A stretch of DNA of 64,000 nucleotides from Clostridium_I sp963725425 (GTDB lineage Bacteria; Bacillota; Clostridia; Clostridiales; Clostridiaceae), in NCBI GenBank assembly GCA_963725425.1, contig CAVRYJ010000040.1, positions 456,647 through 520,646 of the forward strand, read 5' to 3'. Below the pieces are notes generated by a model. That model did no database searches and was not told the DNA's origin. It worked only from the letters and a program-made list of their open reading frames with translations. This document shows positions 8,904 through 17,787 of this stretch, piece by piece (position 1 is the stretch's first letter; every line of letters starts with the position of its first letter). Made by a program: the position numbers and the translations under genes.

Positions 8904-9092
8904 ATGATAGTAACTAAAAAATATATACAAGATTTAAGAGAAAAATCACTTCTAAAGATATCTAAAAAAACAGAAAAACTGATTTTAGAGAAATTTGGCA
9001 AAGAACTTAAAATAGATGAAAATGGATATTTTTATGAGTACTCAGAACAAGATATCTGTGAGCAAATAAGGGAAATGATTAGAGCCAAATAA
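8904..9092 (+). CDS. Small protein downstream of tnpC
   Basis: A 62-residue frame with a GGAAAATGAA context, so a modest ribosome site. The product is charged and helical (KKYIQDLREKSLLKISKKTEKLILEKF) and contains no family motif I recognise. It is the only possible passenger of the Tn554-like element. It could be an element-encoded accessory factor or a chance frame; base composition matches the transposase genes. Confidence 0.5.
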   Translation: MIVTKKYIQDLREKSLLKISKKTEKLILEKFGKELKIDENGYFYEYSEQDICEQIREMIRAK

Positions 9093-9253
9093 TTTATTAA
9101 TTTAATAGGGGGAACAGTTGCCACTATTAAATTAAACTTTAGAAATAGCGTACAAGCTTATCTATGTAGATATATTAACAACGAATAGGTTAAGAAAGTT
9201 CAATGATTTTTACTGCATTAGTATAGATATTGCAAATTATACGACATAATAGC

Positions 9254-9421
9254 CTAAAGTTTTTCTGCAAATTTTTTGACATTTTGAATATCATTTTCAT
9301 TGGGTCTGCCCTTGGCGATTCCTCCAATTAATTTGAATGGTCCAAAAGTATCATAACCCTTACATGCAAAGCTACCAACAACTTCAAACCCTTTTTCTTT
9401 TAGTTTTTGTTCAATTTGATG
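9254..9421 (-). pseudogene. Flavodoxin family C-terminal fragment
   Basis: About 55 codons on the minus strand read EQKLKEKGFEVVGSFACKG, then FGPFKLIGGIAKGRPNENDI, ending at TAG (9254-9256). This is the C-terminal end of short flavodoxin-family proteins (FMN-binding electron carriers). The 5' part, with the FMN phosphate loop, is missing: at 9417-9421 the frame is replaced by reverse transcriptase sequence. It is a relic of a gene cut by recombination with group II intron DNA. Confidence 0.7.
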
Positions 9422-9659
9422 GTTTTATTAATAATCGCATGCCAGTATTAATTTTATACTGCCTTAGGTTGAATCCAAGAAAATCGAATCCTTCACTAAT
9501 ATGCGTGATTTTAGTTTTATCATCGGCAAGTGCTAACCCTCTTTTATCAAGGTATGGTTGGATTTTTTCATAGATATTTATAGCCTCTTCTTTTGTTTTG
9601 CATACAACTACAAAATCATCAGCATATTTTACTACACCAACTGAGTTTCTGGCTTGCAT
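9417..9659 (-). pseudogene. Group II intron reverse transcriptase fragment (type 1)
   Basis: The minus-strand frame includes VGVVKYADDFVVVCKTKEEA, the YADD catalytic box of reverse transcriptases, then LALADDKTKITHISEGFDFLGFNLR, the conserved segment that follows it in group II intron maturases. It ends abruptly at LLIKPSN where the flavodoxin tail begins. The upstream end joins a different RT at a short shared stretch around 9645-9660. Only about 80 codons remain, so it is inactive. Confidence 0.85.
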
Positions 9660-9772
9660 CTTCCATTTCGATTTGCCCTTTCTTTTTCAAATCTACCAAA
9701 TTCAATAATTTTAGTCTTTTCTTCTGCACTACTCAGTCGAAATTTAGATAGCCTACATTTTAATGCTTCATA
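9645..9772 (-). pseudogene. Group II intron reverse transcriptase fragment (type 2)
   Basis: Upstream of the YADD fragment, in another frame, the minus strand reads YEALKCRLSKFRLSSAEEK, TKIIEFGRFEKERANRNGR and KPET. This is the segment just after the YADD box in a different group II RT lineage, where KPETFDFLGF normally follows. The order is therefore wrong: a downstream segment precedes an upstream one. The two RT pieces share AAGCCAGAAAC at the junction, pointing to microhomology-mediated fusion. Confidence 0.7.
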
Positions 9773-10072
9773 TGTAAATATAAAGCCAAAATTAAGTGAT
9801 ATAAACATTCATGTTGAGGAGATCTTAATCCAATTAAGATTTTAACATATTCTGGTGTAACACACTTAAAATAAATATTTGCAAACATGTTTAAACCTTT
9901 TTCTAAGGACCAAGAGCATTGATTAAATATATCATCTGTTATTTTCCCAAACCATTCCATTTCTTTTAAAGCATAAATAATTATACAGTCTAAATAAGTC
10001 TAATTAGTCTAAATTCATATTTTCAACATTCCTTCTTTAGTAAAAGTAAAAGTTCTGGTATCCTCATATATT

Positions 10073-10878
10073 TTACTTTATTGTATCAAAACTAAAACCT
10101 TGAGATCTTAAATAATCTATTACCTGTGTAAGAGCTTGTACTGTATTTTTTTTTGCCCCCGCATCATGCATTAAGACTACTACCACATTTTTCCCTACAG
10201 TATTTTTTTTAAGTTGACTTAATAAATATGGTACACTAGGATTGAAACTTTCAGAATCATTTGTTTCATCATTCCAATCTATATATCTGTAACCTGCTTT
10301 AGTAGTGGCATTTCTAAAAGGTGCTAATCTATTACCAAATGGTCCACCTGGGAATCTAACTAGTTCAGAATTGTATTTTTTGCCTAATATTGATTTTAAA
10401 ATTCCATCACATTTGTCCAAATCTCTAACAAAATTTTCTGTCCCTTCCTTATAATCTAACTGATGACTGTAAGTATGATTTCCAATAATTTCGTCATCAT
10501 CTGATTCTTTTTTCACAAGATCAGGATATCTCTCTGCGTTTGATCCTATTATGAAAAAATTGGCTTTTATTTTGTTTTGATCTAAAATTTGTAATATTGA
10601 TGTAGTATTGATAGATGGCCCATCATCAAATGTTAGATAAGCCATCTTCTTACCATCAGTTCTTTTAATATTCCAAGGTGCTACTTCACCTGCTTGCATT
10701 TTTACATTTTTATTAGGCACGGCGCTTTCTCTTTTATTCATAGATGATTCTTCATGGGTTGTCCTGTGACTTTTTTTAATTGTATTACCACTTTCAGTTT
10801 TATTATTCAAAATAAATACTATTGTTAATATTACAACTATAATTAAACTAACAAATATAATTATAGGCTCCTATTCAT
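10073..10878 (-). CDS. Polysaccharide deacetylase (NodB domain), probable frameshift near start
   Basis: The continuous frame from about 10870 gives a transmembrane helix (IIIFVSLIIVVILTIVFIL), a Ser/Asn-rich linker and a NodB domain. Motifs: LTFDDGPS (catalytic Asp and metal Asp), GNHTYSH (metal His pair), RFPGG, YRYIDWN and VVLMHDAG. This is a PgdA/PdaA-like enzyme deacetylating peptidoglycan or other amino sugars at the cell surface. An ATG at 10878 gives MNRS and then needs one extra base near 10868 to join the helix; otherwise only an ATT/TTG start is available. This could be a real frameshift or a base error. Confidence 0.8.
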
Positions 10879-11059
10879 AACACCGTTTTTATTTTTTATT
10901 CCGATAATTTTTAGCATAATATTACCCATCTCTCCCAAATAATTATTGTTATACATTGTAACATCTTATAAAAAAACTTTTTGTATTACTGGGCTAAACT
11001 CCAAATTTTAATAAAGTTTTTTATTCTTAGAAATTGGAATTTTTTATAATAAATTAGTT

Positions 11060-11590
11060 TTAAAATGGCTTATACAAAAGTTTTTTACCTTTAGCTATTA
11101 TAAAATCAACTAATTTCACTGTACAATATGCTAAAATCAAACCACCTATAACATCAAGTACCCAATGTACTTCAAGATATAGAGTTGAATATATTACACT
11201 AAGGCAAAATAATCCTCAAACCATTTTAAAGATCTTATTTTTCTCTCTTAACACTAATAGAAATACAGCGAATGCTATTGAAACATGCATGGATGGAAAA
11301 CAATTAATATAAACCAGTGTAAAAAACCAAGTTAATGTGGGAGATGTGTAAATTCTGAAAATACTTCCATTATTAGATGGTATTTTAGCCCATATTGGGT
11401 TTAGATTAATCATTATGCCCTTAGTTATTTCCCAATCTAGTATCTTACCCCAAAATGTATATCCAGCTGTTCCGCTTATATGCCTAATGAATAATAAAAA
11501 CGGTATGGCACAAAACAAGAATGAAATTAATTTAACATTATCTTTTATTTCAGAATAAGCAGTAAAACTTGCAAATGCTAAATATCATCT
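11060..11590 (-). pseudogene. PAP2-family phosphatase/InsP-ceramide synthase-like, broken
   Basis: The frame runs from about 11590 (no start codon) through FLFCAIPFLLFIRHISG, TSPTLTWFFTLVYINCFPSMHVSIAFA, then an in-frame TGA, then SVIYSTLYLEVHWVLDVIGGLILAY to TAA at 11060. PSMH and the HWVLDVIGG box are the catalytic motifs of membrane PAP2 phosphatases; the FPSMHVS context matches the aureobasidin-resistance type branch. It lacks the first ~50 residues and has the internal stop, so it is a pseudogene. The truncated 5' end lies 30 bases from the ABC transporter end, implying a deletion there. Confidence 0.75.
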
Positions 11591-11619
11591 TCATATTTCC
11601 AATAGTAAGTATCTTAAAG

Positions 11620-13355
11620 TTACACTGGAGCAAACTGGCTATTATAAAGTTCAGCATATTGTCCACCTTTTTCTAACAATCCCTCATGGGTTCCACTTTG
11701 AACAATATTACCGTTATCCATGACTAAAATTATGTCAGATTCTTTTATTGTAGAAAGCCTATGTGCTATAACAAAACTGGTTCTTCCTTCTAACATTTTA
11801 AGAAATGCCTTTTGGATTCTAAGTTCAGTTATCGTGTCAATATTGCTTGTAGCTTCATCTAAAATAAGCATTGGAGGATCCACAAGCATTACTCTTGCAA
11901 TAGTAAGAAGCTGTCGTTGACCTTGGGAAAGATTTTCACCTAAATCAGTAATTATAGTGTCATAACCCTTAGGTAAATGGCGTATGAAGCTATGAGATCC
12001 AGATGCTTTAGCAGCACTAATTATTTCATCTTCTGTAGCATTAGGTTTACCATAGGCTATATTTTCTTTTATAGTTCCTGAAAAAAGCCAGGTCTCTTGA
12101 AGAACCATTCCAAAATTAGTACGCAAGCTATCACGACTTATTTCATTTATATTAGTACCATCAATAAATATACCGCCACTGTTTATCTCATAAAATCTCA
12201 TCAATAAATTCACAAGAGTTGTTTTGCCTGCACCAGTTTTACCAACGATAGCTACTCTGCTACCCGGATTAACAGTGAGATTGAAATTTTGGATAAGTGG
12301 GTGTTTTGGTGTATATGCAAAAGCTACATTTCTAAAAGAAATCACACCTTCATTGTTATGAAGATCAATAGCAATTTTTTGTCACTTACTTCAGATTCCA
12401 TGTCCATAACATAAAATACACGTTCTGCAGAAGCTGCTGCTGCTTGGATCTGTGTAAATATTGCGGTTATATCGTTTATAGGCCTTGAAAATAAGGTGGA
12501 ATATATTAGAAAACTTGATATATCACCTACGGTAAGTTTGCCTAAAATAGCAGCAAAACAGCCGATGACACCAACAATTGAATAGATTATGTTATTCACA
12601 ACTCTTGTAGTTGGACCTGACAGCGAACCGTAAAATTGAGATTTGGTGCCTACTTCACATAAATCATTATTGATATCCTTAAATTTCTTAATGGTATCAC
12701 CTTCATAATTAAATGCCTTTACAATTTTTTGACCTTCAATAATTTCCTCAATATAAGCATTTAAATTACCTAAAATCTTAGCTTGCTTTTTAAACATTTT
12801 CTGAGATCTTATTGTAATAAATCTTGCCACAAAGTAAGAAGCGGGAGAAGAAATCAAAACTACTAATGTCATAACGCGATTTAAGTAGAACATAAACCCT
12901 ATAGCGCCAACAATGGTAACAATACCTGTAAGAAGTGTTGATAGGGTTTGAATCATACCATCTGAAATTGTTTCTATATCATTGACAAACCTGCTTATGG
13001 TATCACCATGAGGACTATTGTCAAAGAATTTTAATGGTAGTGTGCTTATTTTTTTGAAAAGATCATGCCTAATAGTGTTAACTGAAGAAAAAGCTATTAA
13101 GTTAGTTAAATATGTCAAAAGCCAATTAAAGATGTTTCCAACAATATACACTAGAGCTATTATAATTAGCACTTTGAATACATAGCTAAAGTCTACAAGA
13201 CCTTTACCTGTCATCTTATCTATGGTTTTACCTATGAGCATTGGAGCGATAAGACTTGCAATCACAGTTATAATTGCACTAAAAAGAGAAAACACCATAT
13301 ATAGTTTGCTTTTTGACATATATTTTATGATTCTTTTAATAATAGATTTATTCAT
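11620..13355 (-). CDS. ABC exporter, permease-ATPase fusion, second subunit (single-base frameshift)
   Basis: Two overlapping frames make one 578-codon half-transporter: 13355-12342 gives the six-helix type I exporter domain, and 12345-11620 gives the nucleotide-binding domain (Walker A GKTGAGKTT, signature LSQGQRQLL, Walker B MLILDEAT, H-loop IAHRLS). One missing A in an A6 run (12375-12380) rejoins them as SDKKIAIDLHNNEGVISFRN. It forms a pair with the gene at 13414, like BmrC/BmrD or LmrC/LmrD multidrug exporters. As read, only separate halves would be made. The gap to its partner holds a palindromic element carrying the ribosome site. Confidence 0.85.
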
Positions 13356-13362
13356 TATTTAT

Positions 13363-13413
13363 TATCCTCCTTGTATTCCTCATACTGCCCTATATAATCA
13401 TTTTGATGATGCC
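13363..13413 (-). repeat. Palindromic intra-operon element carrying a Shine-Dalgarno (copy 1)
   Basis: On the minus strand: ATGATTATATAGGGCAGTAT, then GAGGAATACAAGGAGG, placed right before the ATG of the second ABC subunit. The same unit occurs at 18749-18800 and twice at 63551-63649. Next to its outer end is GGCATCATCAAA (about 13401-13413), which also forms the terminus of the MITE-like repeat. Confidence 0.75.
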
Positions 13414-15147
13414 TTATCTAGCCTCTTTATCTGAAAGTTGTGAAAGACATATCTCTTTGTATACTTCACAACTTGTCATAAGATAGTGATGTTTGCCTAC
13501 TCCTACTATCTTTCCATCATCGAATACAATAATTTTATCTGCGTGTTTTATAGAGCTGGCACGCTGTGAAACAATAAGCACAGTCATGCTATCACTGCAA
13601 TTTTTAAGGGCACTTCTAAGGGATGCATCTGTAGCAAAATCAAGTGCACTGGAGGAGTCATCCAATATTAAAATTTCAGGCGTGGCGATTATTGCCCTAG
13701 CAATTGTAAGCCTTTGTTTTTGACCACCAGAAAAGTTATTGCCACCACGAGATACCAGCGTATTATAGCCATTAGGAAGTTTTCTAATGAATTCGTCTGC
13801 TTGAGCTATTTTTGCGGCAGCTACGATTTCTTCTTCTGTAGCGTTTTTCTTTCCCCAACGAATATTATCATTAATGCTACCTGTAAAAAGCACGGATTTT
13901 TGAGGTACCATACTGATTTTATCCCTAAGTTTCTTCATAGAATAATCTTTAATGTTTATTCCATCTACTTGTATTTCACCTTTAGTTACATCATAAAATC
14001 TTGGAATTAAATTTATAAAAGTGGACTTACCAGAGCCTGTACTACCAATGATACCTACTGTTTCGCCCTTATTAATGCTTATGTTAATATCCGTTAGTTC
14101 TGGATCACTTGCACTATTATAAGCAAAATCAACTTGGTTAAACTTAATAGAAGCAACTTCATCATGACAAGCTTTTTCTATGTAACTACCATTGTCTTCC
14201 ATTGAGACTACAGTATCAAGTATTTCATTAACACGATTAGCAGAAGCTAAGGCTTTTGTAAATACAATAACAAGATTTGATACTACAACAAGTGCCAATA
14301 ATATTTGTGTTACGTAATTTACAAATGCAATAATTGTACCTTGAGAAAGGGTACCAGCATTGATATGATAGCTACTAGCCCATAAAATAGCAACTATTGC
14401 TACATTCATAACAAGAGTTGTGAGAGGGTTTAGTAGAGCAGATGTTTTACCAACTAAAACCGCAGTTGAAGTTAAATCATCATTTGCGGCTTTGAATCTT
14501 ACTTTTTCGTTCTTTGTCTTTGCAAAGGCACGAATTACACGTATACCAGAAAGATTTTCACGAATAACTAGACCAAGTTTATCTAACCTATTTTGATATT
14601 TACGGTAAAGTGGAGAAGTTCTACTTATGATAAGGTATATAATAATTCCAAATACCGGTGTAGACGCAATCAATATAAGTGCCAATCTAAGGTCAAGTAA
14701 CATTGACATAATAATAGCCCCAATACATATAAAAGGAGCTCGAAATGCAAGACGAATAAGCATAGCAACTGCTAGTTGAAGCTGATTTACATCATTAGTA
14801 ATACGATTTGTTAGTGACGCTGTACCGAACTTATCTATTTCCACATAGGAAAAATTAGATATGTGTTCAAACAAATGGTTACGCAAATTAGTTCCAAAGC
14901 CTTGAGAAGTACGGGCTGCGAAATACTGACATGTCATAGAACTACAAAAGCCTAAGATTGCCATAGCACACATAATTCCACCCATTTTTAATACATAATT
15001 TGTATTGTGTGTTGTTACACCATTATTTATAATAAGTGCCATAAGTGTTGGAAGCAAAAGTTCTAACATTGCTTCTATAAGCTTAAAGATGGGTCCTAAA
15101 ATACATTCTTTTTTATATGGTTTTAGAAATTTAAAAAGTTTAGACAA
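13414..15147 (-). CDS. ABC exporter, permease-ATPase fusion, first subunit
   Basis: 577 residues with the usual exporter layout: six transmembrane helices in residues 1-310, then the nucleotide-binding domain with Walker A (GSTGSGKSTFI), Q-loop (VPQKSVLF), signature (FSGGQKQRLT), and a Walker B ending ILILDDSSSALD. Walker B has Asp-Asp where Asp-Glu is usual: the catalytic Glu is replaced, marking this as the degenerate-site subunit of a heterodimeric exporter. The subunit at 11620-13355 keeps Asp-Glu. Substrate unknown, probably drugs or peptides. Start ATG at 15147 after GGAGTG. Confidence 0.9.
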   Translation of the reverse strand: MSKLFKFLKPYKKECILGPIFKLIEAMLELLLPTLMALIINNGVTTHNTNYVLKMGGIMCAMAILGFCSSMTCQYFAARTSQGFGTNLRNHLFEHISNFSYVEIDKFGTASLTNRITNDVNQLQLAVAMLIRLAFRAPFICIGAIIMSMLLDLRLALILIASTPVFGIIIYLIISRTSPLYRKYQNRLDKLGLVIRENLSGIRVIRAFAKTKNEKVRFKAANDDLTSTAVLVGKTSALLNPLTTLVMNVAIVAILWASSYHINAGTLSQGTIIAFVNYVTQILLALVVVSNLVIVFTKALASANRVNEILDTVVSMEDNGSYIEKACHDEVASIKFNQVDFAYNSASDPELTDINISINKGETVGIIGSTGSGKSTFINLIPRFYDVTKGEIQVDGINIKDYSMKKLRDKISMVPQKSVLFTGSINDNIRWGKKNATEEEIVAAAKIAQADEFIRKLPNGYNTLVSRGGNNFSGGQKQRLTIARAIIATPEILILDDSSSALDFATDASLRSALKNCSDSMTVLIVSQRASSIKHADKIIVFDDGKIVGVGKHHYLMTSCEVYKEICLSQLSDKEAR

Positions 15148-15288
15148 TAATTATCACTCCAGTATAAAAAAATATTGCATGTTTTATCCACGCAAATATG
15201 ATTATAGCATAGGTATTGGTATATTAATAATATATGTTTCATATATATGGTATACTAAAATCATATACAAAAGTAATCTGAAAGAAAT

Positions 15289-15452
15289 AAGGCATCTGAA
15301 AAGAAATAACGAGTCAAAGATTCTGAGGATATTTTGCGTTAGGCGAGGAGCCAAAACCTTGCGCATATTGATATATGTAATGGTTATGGAGGGCGTTGCA
15401 TACCACAAAATAGACCAGAGTACTGACTTGTTATTTCTTTGATGATGCCTAA
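15289..15452. repeat. MITE-like repeat, copy A
   Basis: About 160 bp, nearly identical to 37721-37886. Imperfect terminal inverted repeats of about 30 bp: left AAGGCATCTGAAAAGAAATA; right, read inward, TAGGCATCATCAAAGAAATA. The interior has the shared GGAGCCAAAACCTTGCGC and GGCGTTGCATACCAC. No gene is encoded. It ends 33 bp before the LysR start codon at 15485. Confidence 0.8.
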
Positions 15453-15484
15453 TTATCAGTTCAAGGGATAAGAGGGGGAAATGT

Positions 15485-16048
15485 ATGGATATTAAACAAC
15501 TTAGGTACTTTGTTGCAATAGCAGAAGAAGGTCAAATAACAGCAGCAGCTAAAAGGCTTTACATTGCACAACCACCTTTAAGTCAGCAGCCTAGAAGCTT
15601 GGTGGGTAGACCCACTGACAGTATAGGTTCGCGACTAATAATTATGATAAGTCTTGTTATAACAATTGTTGGTACATTACCATTCGCATTTGCCGGTGCT
15701 GATACAAATCAGGTATTACTGGCATCTGCTATGCTTTTACGAGGAGCTGGTCTTGGTGGATTATTCATTCCCATTATGGCCTCTGCCTATCTAGGATTAA
15801 GTGGAGATCAAGTTCCTGATGCCAGTATTACCACCAGAATTTCACAGACAATTGGTGGGGCATTCGGTCCGTCCATCCTTGCAACAATCCTCCAATATCA
15901 ACTTTCTAGTCATGGGTTAAGTGATATCTAAACAGTTGAAGGTGCATACAATGTTGCGTTTGGGTGGTCCATTGGATTTATAGTAATTGCAGTTATTCCC
16001 GCAATATTGCTGTCAAAGCATAAAGATGTGCAGGTGACAGTGGAGTAA
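15485..16048 (+). pseudogene. LysR N-terminus fused to MFS transporter C-terminus
   Basis: The ATG at 15485 follows GAGGGGG and encodes a LysR HTH (MDIKQLRYFVAIAEEGQIT, then AKRLYIAQPPLSQQ). At residue 36 the frame jumps into the C-terminal part of a DHA2/EmrB-type major facilitator (GRPTDSIGSRLIIMISLVIT, then helices through QTIGGAFGPSILATILQYQL). A TAA after SHGLSDI is followed in frame by YNVAFGWSIGFIVIAVIPAIL to a second stop at 16046-16048. An internal deletion probably fused a divergent regulator with the transporter it may have controlled. No working product is likely. Confidence 0.8.
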
Positions 16049-16183
16049 CTATTTTCAGTATTTTAATTTGATCACTTGATATATCTTCTTGTAATTGATT
16101 TTTTATATACTCTTGTATCTCCTTTTTATTTCTTCCAACTGTGTTGGATAAGTCAGAACCCTTTCGAGTTTCTTCTCTCCTAA

Positions 16184-16217
16184 TGACCGTGCTTGAATGG
16201 TTCCCTTCACACGGCTC
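16184..16217 (-). ncRNA. Group II intron domain V
   Basis: The minus strand reads GAGCCGTGTGAAGGGAACC followed by ATTCAAGCACGGTC, 34 nt folding into the two-helix domain V hairpin (GAGCCGUG pairing with CACGGUC, inner UGAA with UUCA). Domain V is the catalytic core and the most conserved part of group II introns. Confidence 0.75.
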
Positions 16218-16224
16218 ACGCATC

Positions 16225-16420
16225 CTAACCTTTCAAATTTTTCATTTTTGTTAACATAAACTTGAAAGCGGCTGCTCCCTTATATGCCATTCTTCTAGCG
16301 GCCCTTATTCGTTCTCTCTTTATCAAAAAATATTCTTTTTCTGTGTACGGGTTCATGTCAAGTTTAATTATTTCGTGCCTAACAATTGGTATGTCAGACG
16401 GTAGGATTAGAGTTGCTTTT
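16225..16420 (-). pseudogene. Group II intron maturase C-terminal fragment
   Basis: About 65 codons ending TAG at 16225-16227 read TLILPSDIPIVRHEIIKLDM, then NPYTEKEYFLIKRERIRAARR. The xRHxxIKxDMNPY pattern resembles the C-terminal region of group II intron-encoded proteins, upstream of the endonuclease domain. No RT motifs remain. It lies directly 5' of domain V, as expected for domain IV-encoded maturases. Confidence 0.55.
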
Positions 16421-16785
16421 TTCCCATCCGATGTATAATTTCACTTATCTTCTTTGTGACTTTATTCAGAGATTTTACAGATGGTTGGAACAAATCTTGA
16501 ATTCCTATACTCTATATTACATAGAGCATTCGCTTTTCCGGCATCCTTTACCCTCTGAGCATTGTACATTTCTCACGATTTGCCTACCATTTTTGCAGGA
16601 GACCATAGGGCTTAACCTTGTCCAGTTGTCTGGATAATTATGACTCACTTAGGATGTACCCATAAACTCATAGGATTGAGCTTTATCTCTGTCATCTTAT
16701 TACCGCACGTAAACAATTACGGCAATCATCCTACATTCCCTTTTGGGTAAGGCATATCATCTACTTTTCGCCTTTTTATATTTGA

Positions 16786-16911
16786 CGATTCTGCAATACT
16801 TCACTTGCGTTATCCATTGAAACTATTAGAACAAAGCTAATTAAGATTGCTGCTAAAATAGTAAAAGGTGGAAGATACTTAAGTTTTAAACTATGCAGTA
16901 GCTGTTCATGA
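16786..16911 (+). pseudogene. Transposase C-terminal scrap (IS4/IS1380-like)
   Basis: About 41 codons on the plus strand: SLALSIETIRTKLIKIAAKI, then GGRYLSFKLCSSC, ending TGA. The IRxKLIKIAAKxVxGxRYxxFKL pattern is typical of the last helix-strand region of IS1380-type transposases as I recall them. There is no start and no catalytic domain. Confidence 0.55.
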
Positions 16912-16921
16912 ATAATCCGGG

Positions 16922-17041
16922 TATAGAGATAGAAAAGCATTTGTAGCAGATCTAAAAGCAATTTATGGTTCAGTAAATGAAGCTACCACTCCTGAAAACC
17001 TTCAATGCGCAAAAGAAAAGTGGGGAATCTTTTGTGCTTGA
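16922..17041 (+). pseudogene. IS256-family transposase fragment
   Basis: Plus-strand frame YRDRKAFVADLKAIYGSVNE, then ATTPENLQCAKEKWG, ending TGA at 17039-17041. The RKAFVxDLKxIYxAxxExxA..NLxxxKEKWG block is the signature region of IS256 transposases, between the second Asp and the Glu of the DDE triad. Only about 40 codons survive, abutting the previous scrap. Confidence 0.75.
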
Positions 17042-17102
17042 ATATCTATCCAGCATCATTCTCTAATTTACTATTGGTAATGCTATTGATGTTTAATGTA
17101 AG

Positions 17103-17741
17103 TTATTTTATTAATTCGTTAGTTGTAAATCCTAGTTTATCTTTTACTGCTTCATTAACGTGGGACACCATCTTGGTATTATTTTCTCTATACTTTTTAT
17201 AATCTTCATTAAGTACACATAAATAATCTTCAAAGTCTTTTTGAATTGGTCCAATTATCTTTAGCATGTGCTTTGCTATTTCAATAGTTTTACTGAATTT
17301 CTGCTTAACTTCTTCATTTCCTTTTAGATCTTTTGCAAAATCAGTTTGATGATTTACCATATTATTCTTAATATTCTCATCATAATTTATCAAGGGGTCT
17401 ATTAAGTCTTTAAATTTAGTATCCATCCTTTTTTTTACTTCATCTAACTTATGTGTATTAAATTTATTAATTTCTTTTATTAAATAATCATTTTCATCTA
17501 CTTCGTCTACTGAATCCAAAAATTCCACAAGCTTTAGCCATGTTTTCTTTTTTTCATCATTATCAATTTTAATTCTTAAAAACAGCTCATACATAGTAAC
17601 AATAATCCGTCCAAAGTTTCCAGGAAATATTCTAAGTAAGGTATCAGTATTTTTTAAAGGACTAATCAATCCTTCATTTTCATAATATTTGATGGCTTTT
17701 TTTGTCAATCCGGTTTTATCTGATACAATTTTAATATTCAT
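17103..17741 (-). CDS. MerR-family transcriptional regulator
   Basis: The ATG at 17741 is preceded by GGAGGTG; a TTG 15 bases upstream is less likely. The first 35 residues form the MerR HTH (IVSDKTGLTKKAIKYYENEGLISPLKN). The remainder of the usual 70-residue wing region is missing: the text jumps to TDTLLRIFPGNFGRIIVTMY, a segment normally found in the effector domain. The rest is a long helical, charged sensor domain (213 residues in total). The lost part of the winged helix suggests an internal deletion. Its own promoter has the 19-bp spacer typical of MerR-activated promoters. Confidence 0.75.
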   Translation of the reverse strand: MNIKIVSDKTGLTKKAIKYYENEGLISPLKNTDTLLRIFPGNFGRIIVTMYELFLRIKIDNDEKKKTWLKLVEFLDSVDEVDENDYLIKEINKFNTHKLDEVKKRMDTKFKDLIDPLINYDENIKNNMVNHQTDFAKDLKGNEEVKQKFSKTIEIAKHMLKIIGPIQKDFEDYLCVLNEDYKKYRENNTKMVSHVNEAVKDKLGFTTNELIK

Positions 17742-17787
17742 TAATAGCACCTCCAATAAACTTAAAAGTTAGCTAACCTTTAAGTTA

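Larger units (their letters stand above)
5410..9092 (+). mobile_element. Tn554-family transposon core (tnpA-tnpB-tnpC), almost no cargo
   Basis: Three tightly packed, overlapping genes on the plus strand encode two different tyrosine recombinases and a small coiled-coil HTH protein, in the order and sizes of Tn554 TnpA (about 360 aa), TnpB (about 630 aa) and TnpC (about 125 aa). In Tn554 resistance genes follow tnpC; here only a 62-codon frame follows, so the element is cryptic or has lost its cargo. Flanks are def on the left and flavodoxin/intron debris on the right. Coordinates cover the coding core, not the exact ends. Confidence 0.85.
16141..16708 (-). mobile_element. Internally deleted group II intron
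   Basis: Read on the minus strand it opens with GTGCGGTAATAAG at 16708, the GUGYG signature of group II intron 5' ends. It continues through about 290 nt of ribozyme-like sequence, keeps about 65 codons of a maturase C-terminus (16225-16420), then has domain V and a domain VI-like hairpin, ending at about 16141 (CTTATCCAAC). Most of the RT gene is gone. The 3' flank encodes a fragment (VGRNKKEIQEYIKNQLQED) that looks like a transposase tail, so the intron sits in an old insertion sequence. Confidence 0.7.

Noticed and set aside
9760..9960. Minus-strand 66-codon frame (MEWFGKITDDIFNQ...)
   Set aside because: Next to RT scraps and without a ribosome site or recognisable family; may be intron debris but cannot be supported as a gene.
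12342..12380. Programmed frameshift in the ABC exporter
   Set aside because: The A6 run lacks a downstream stimulator I can see, the partner gene has no such site, and similar indels affect many unrelated genes nearby.
15005..15442. Plus-strand 145-codon frame
   Set aside because: Runs antisense through the ABC gene and then through MITE copy A; no start signals.
15993..16223. Minus-strand 76-codon frame starting MREPCEGNHSS
   Set aside because: Its first half is the translated domain V/VI of a group II intron and the rest is flank; not a protein gene.
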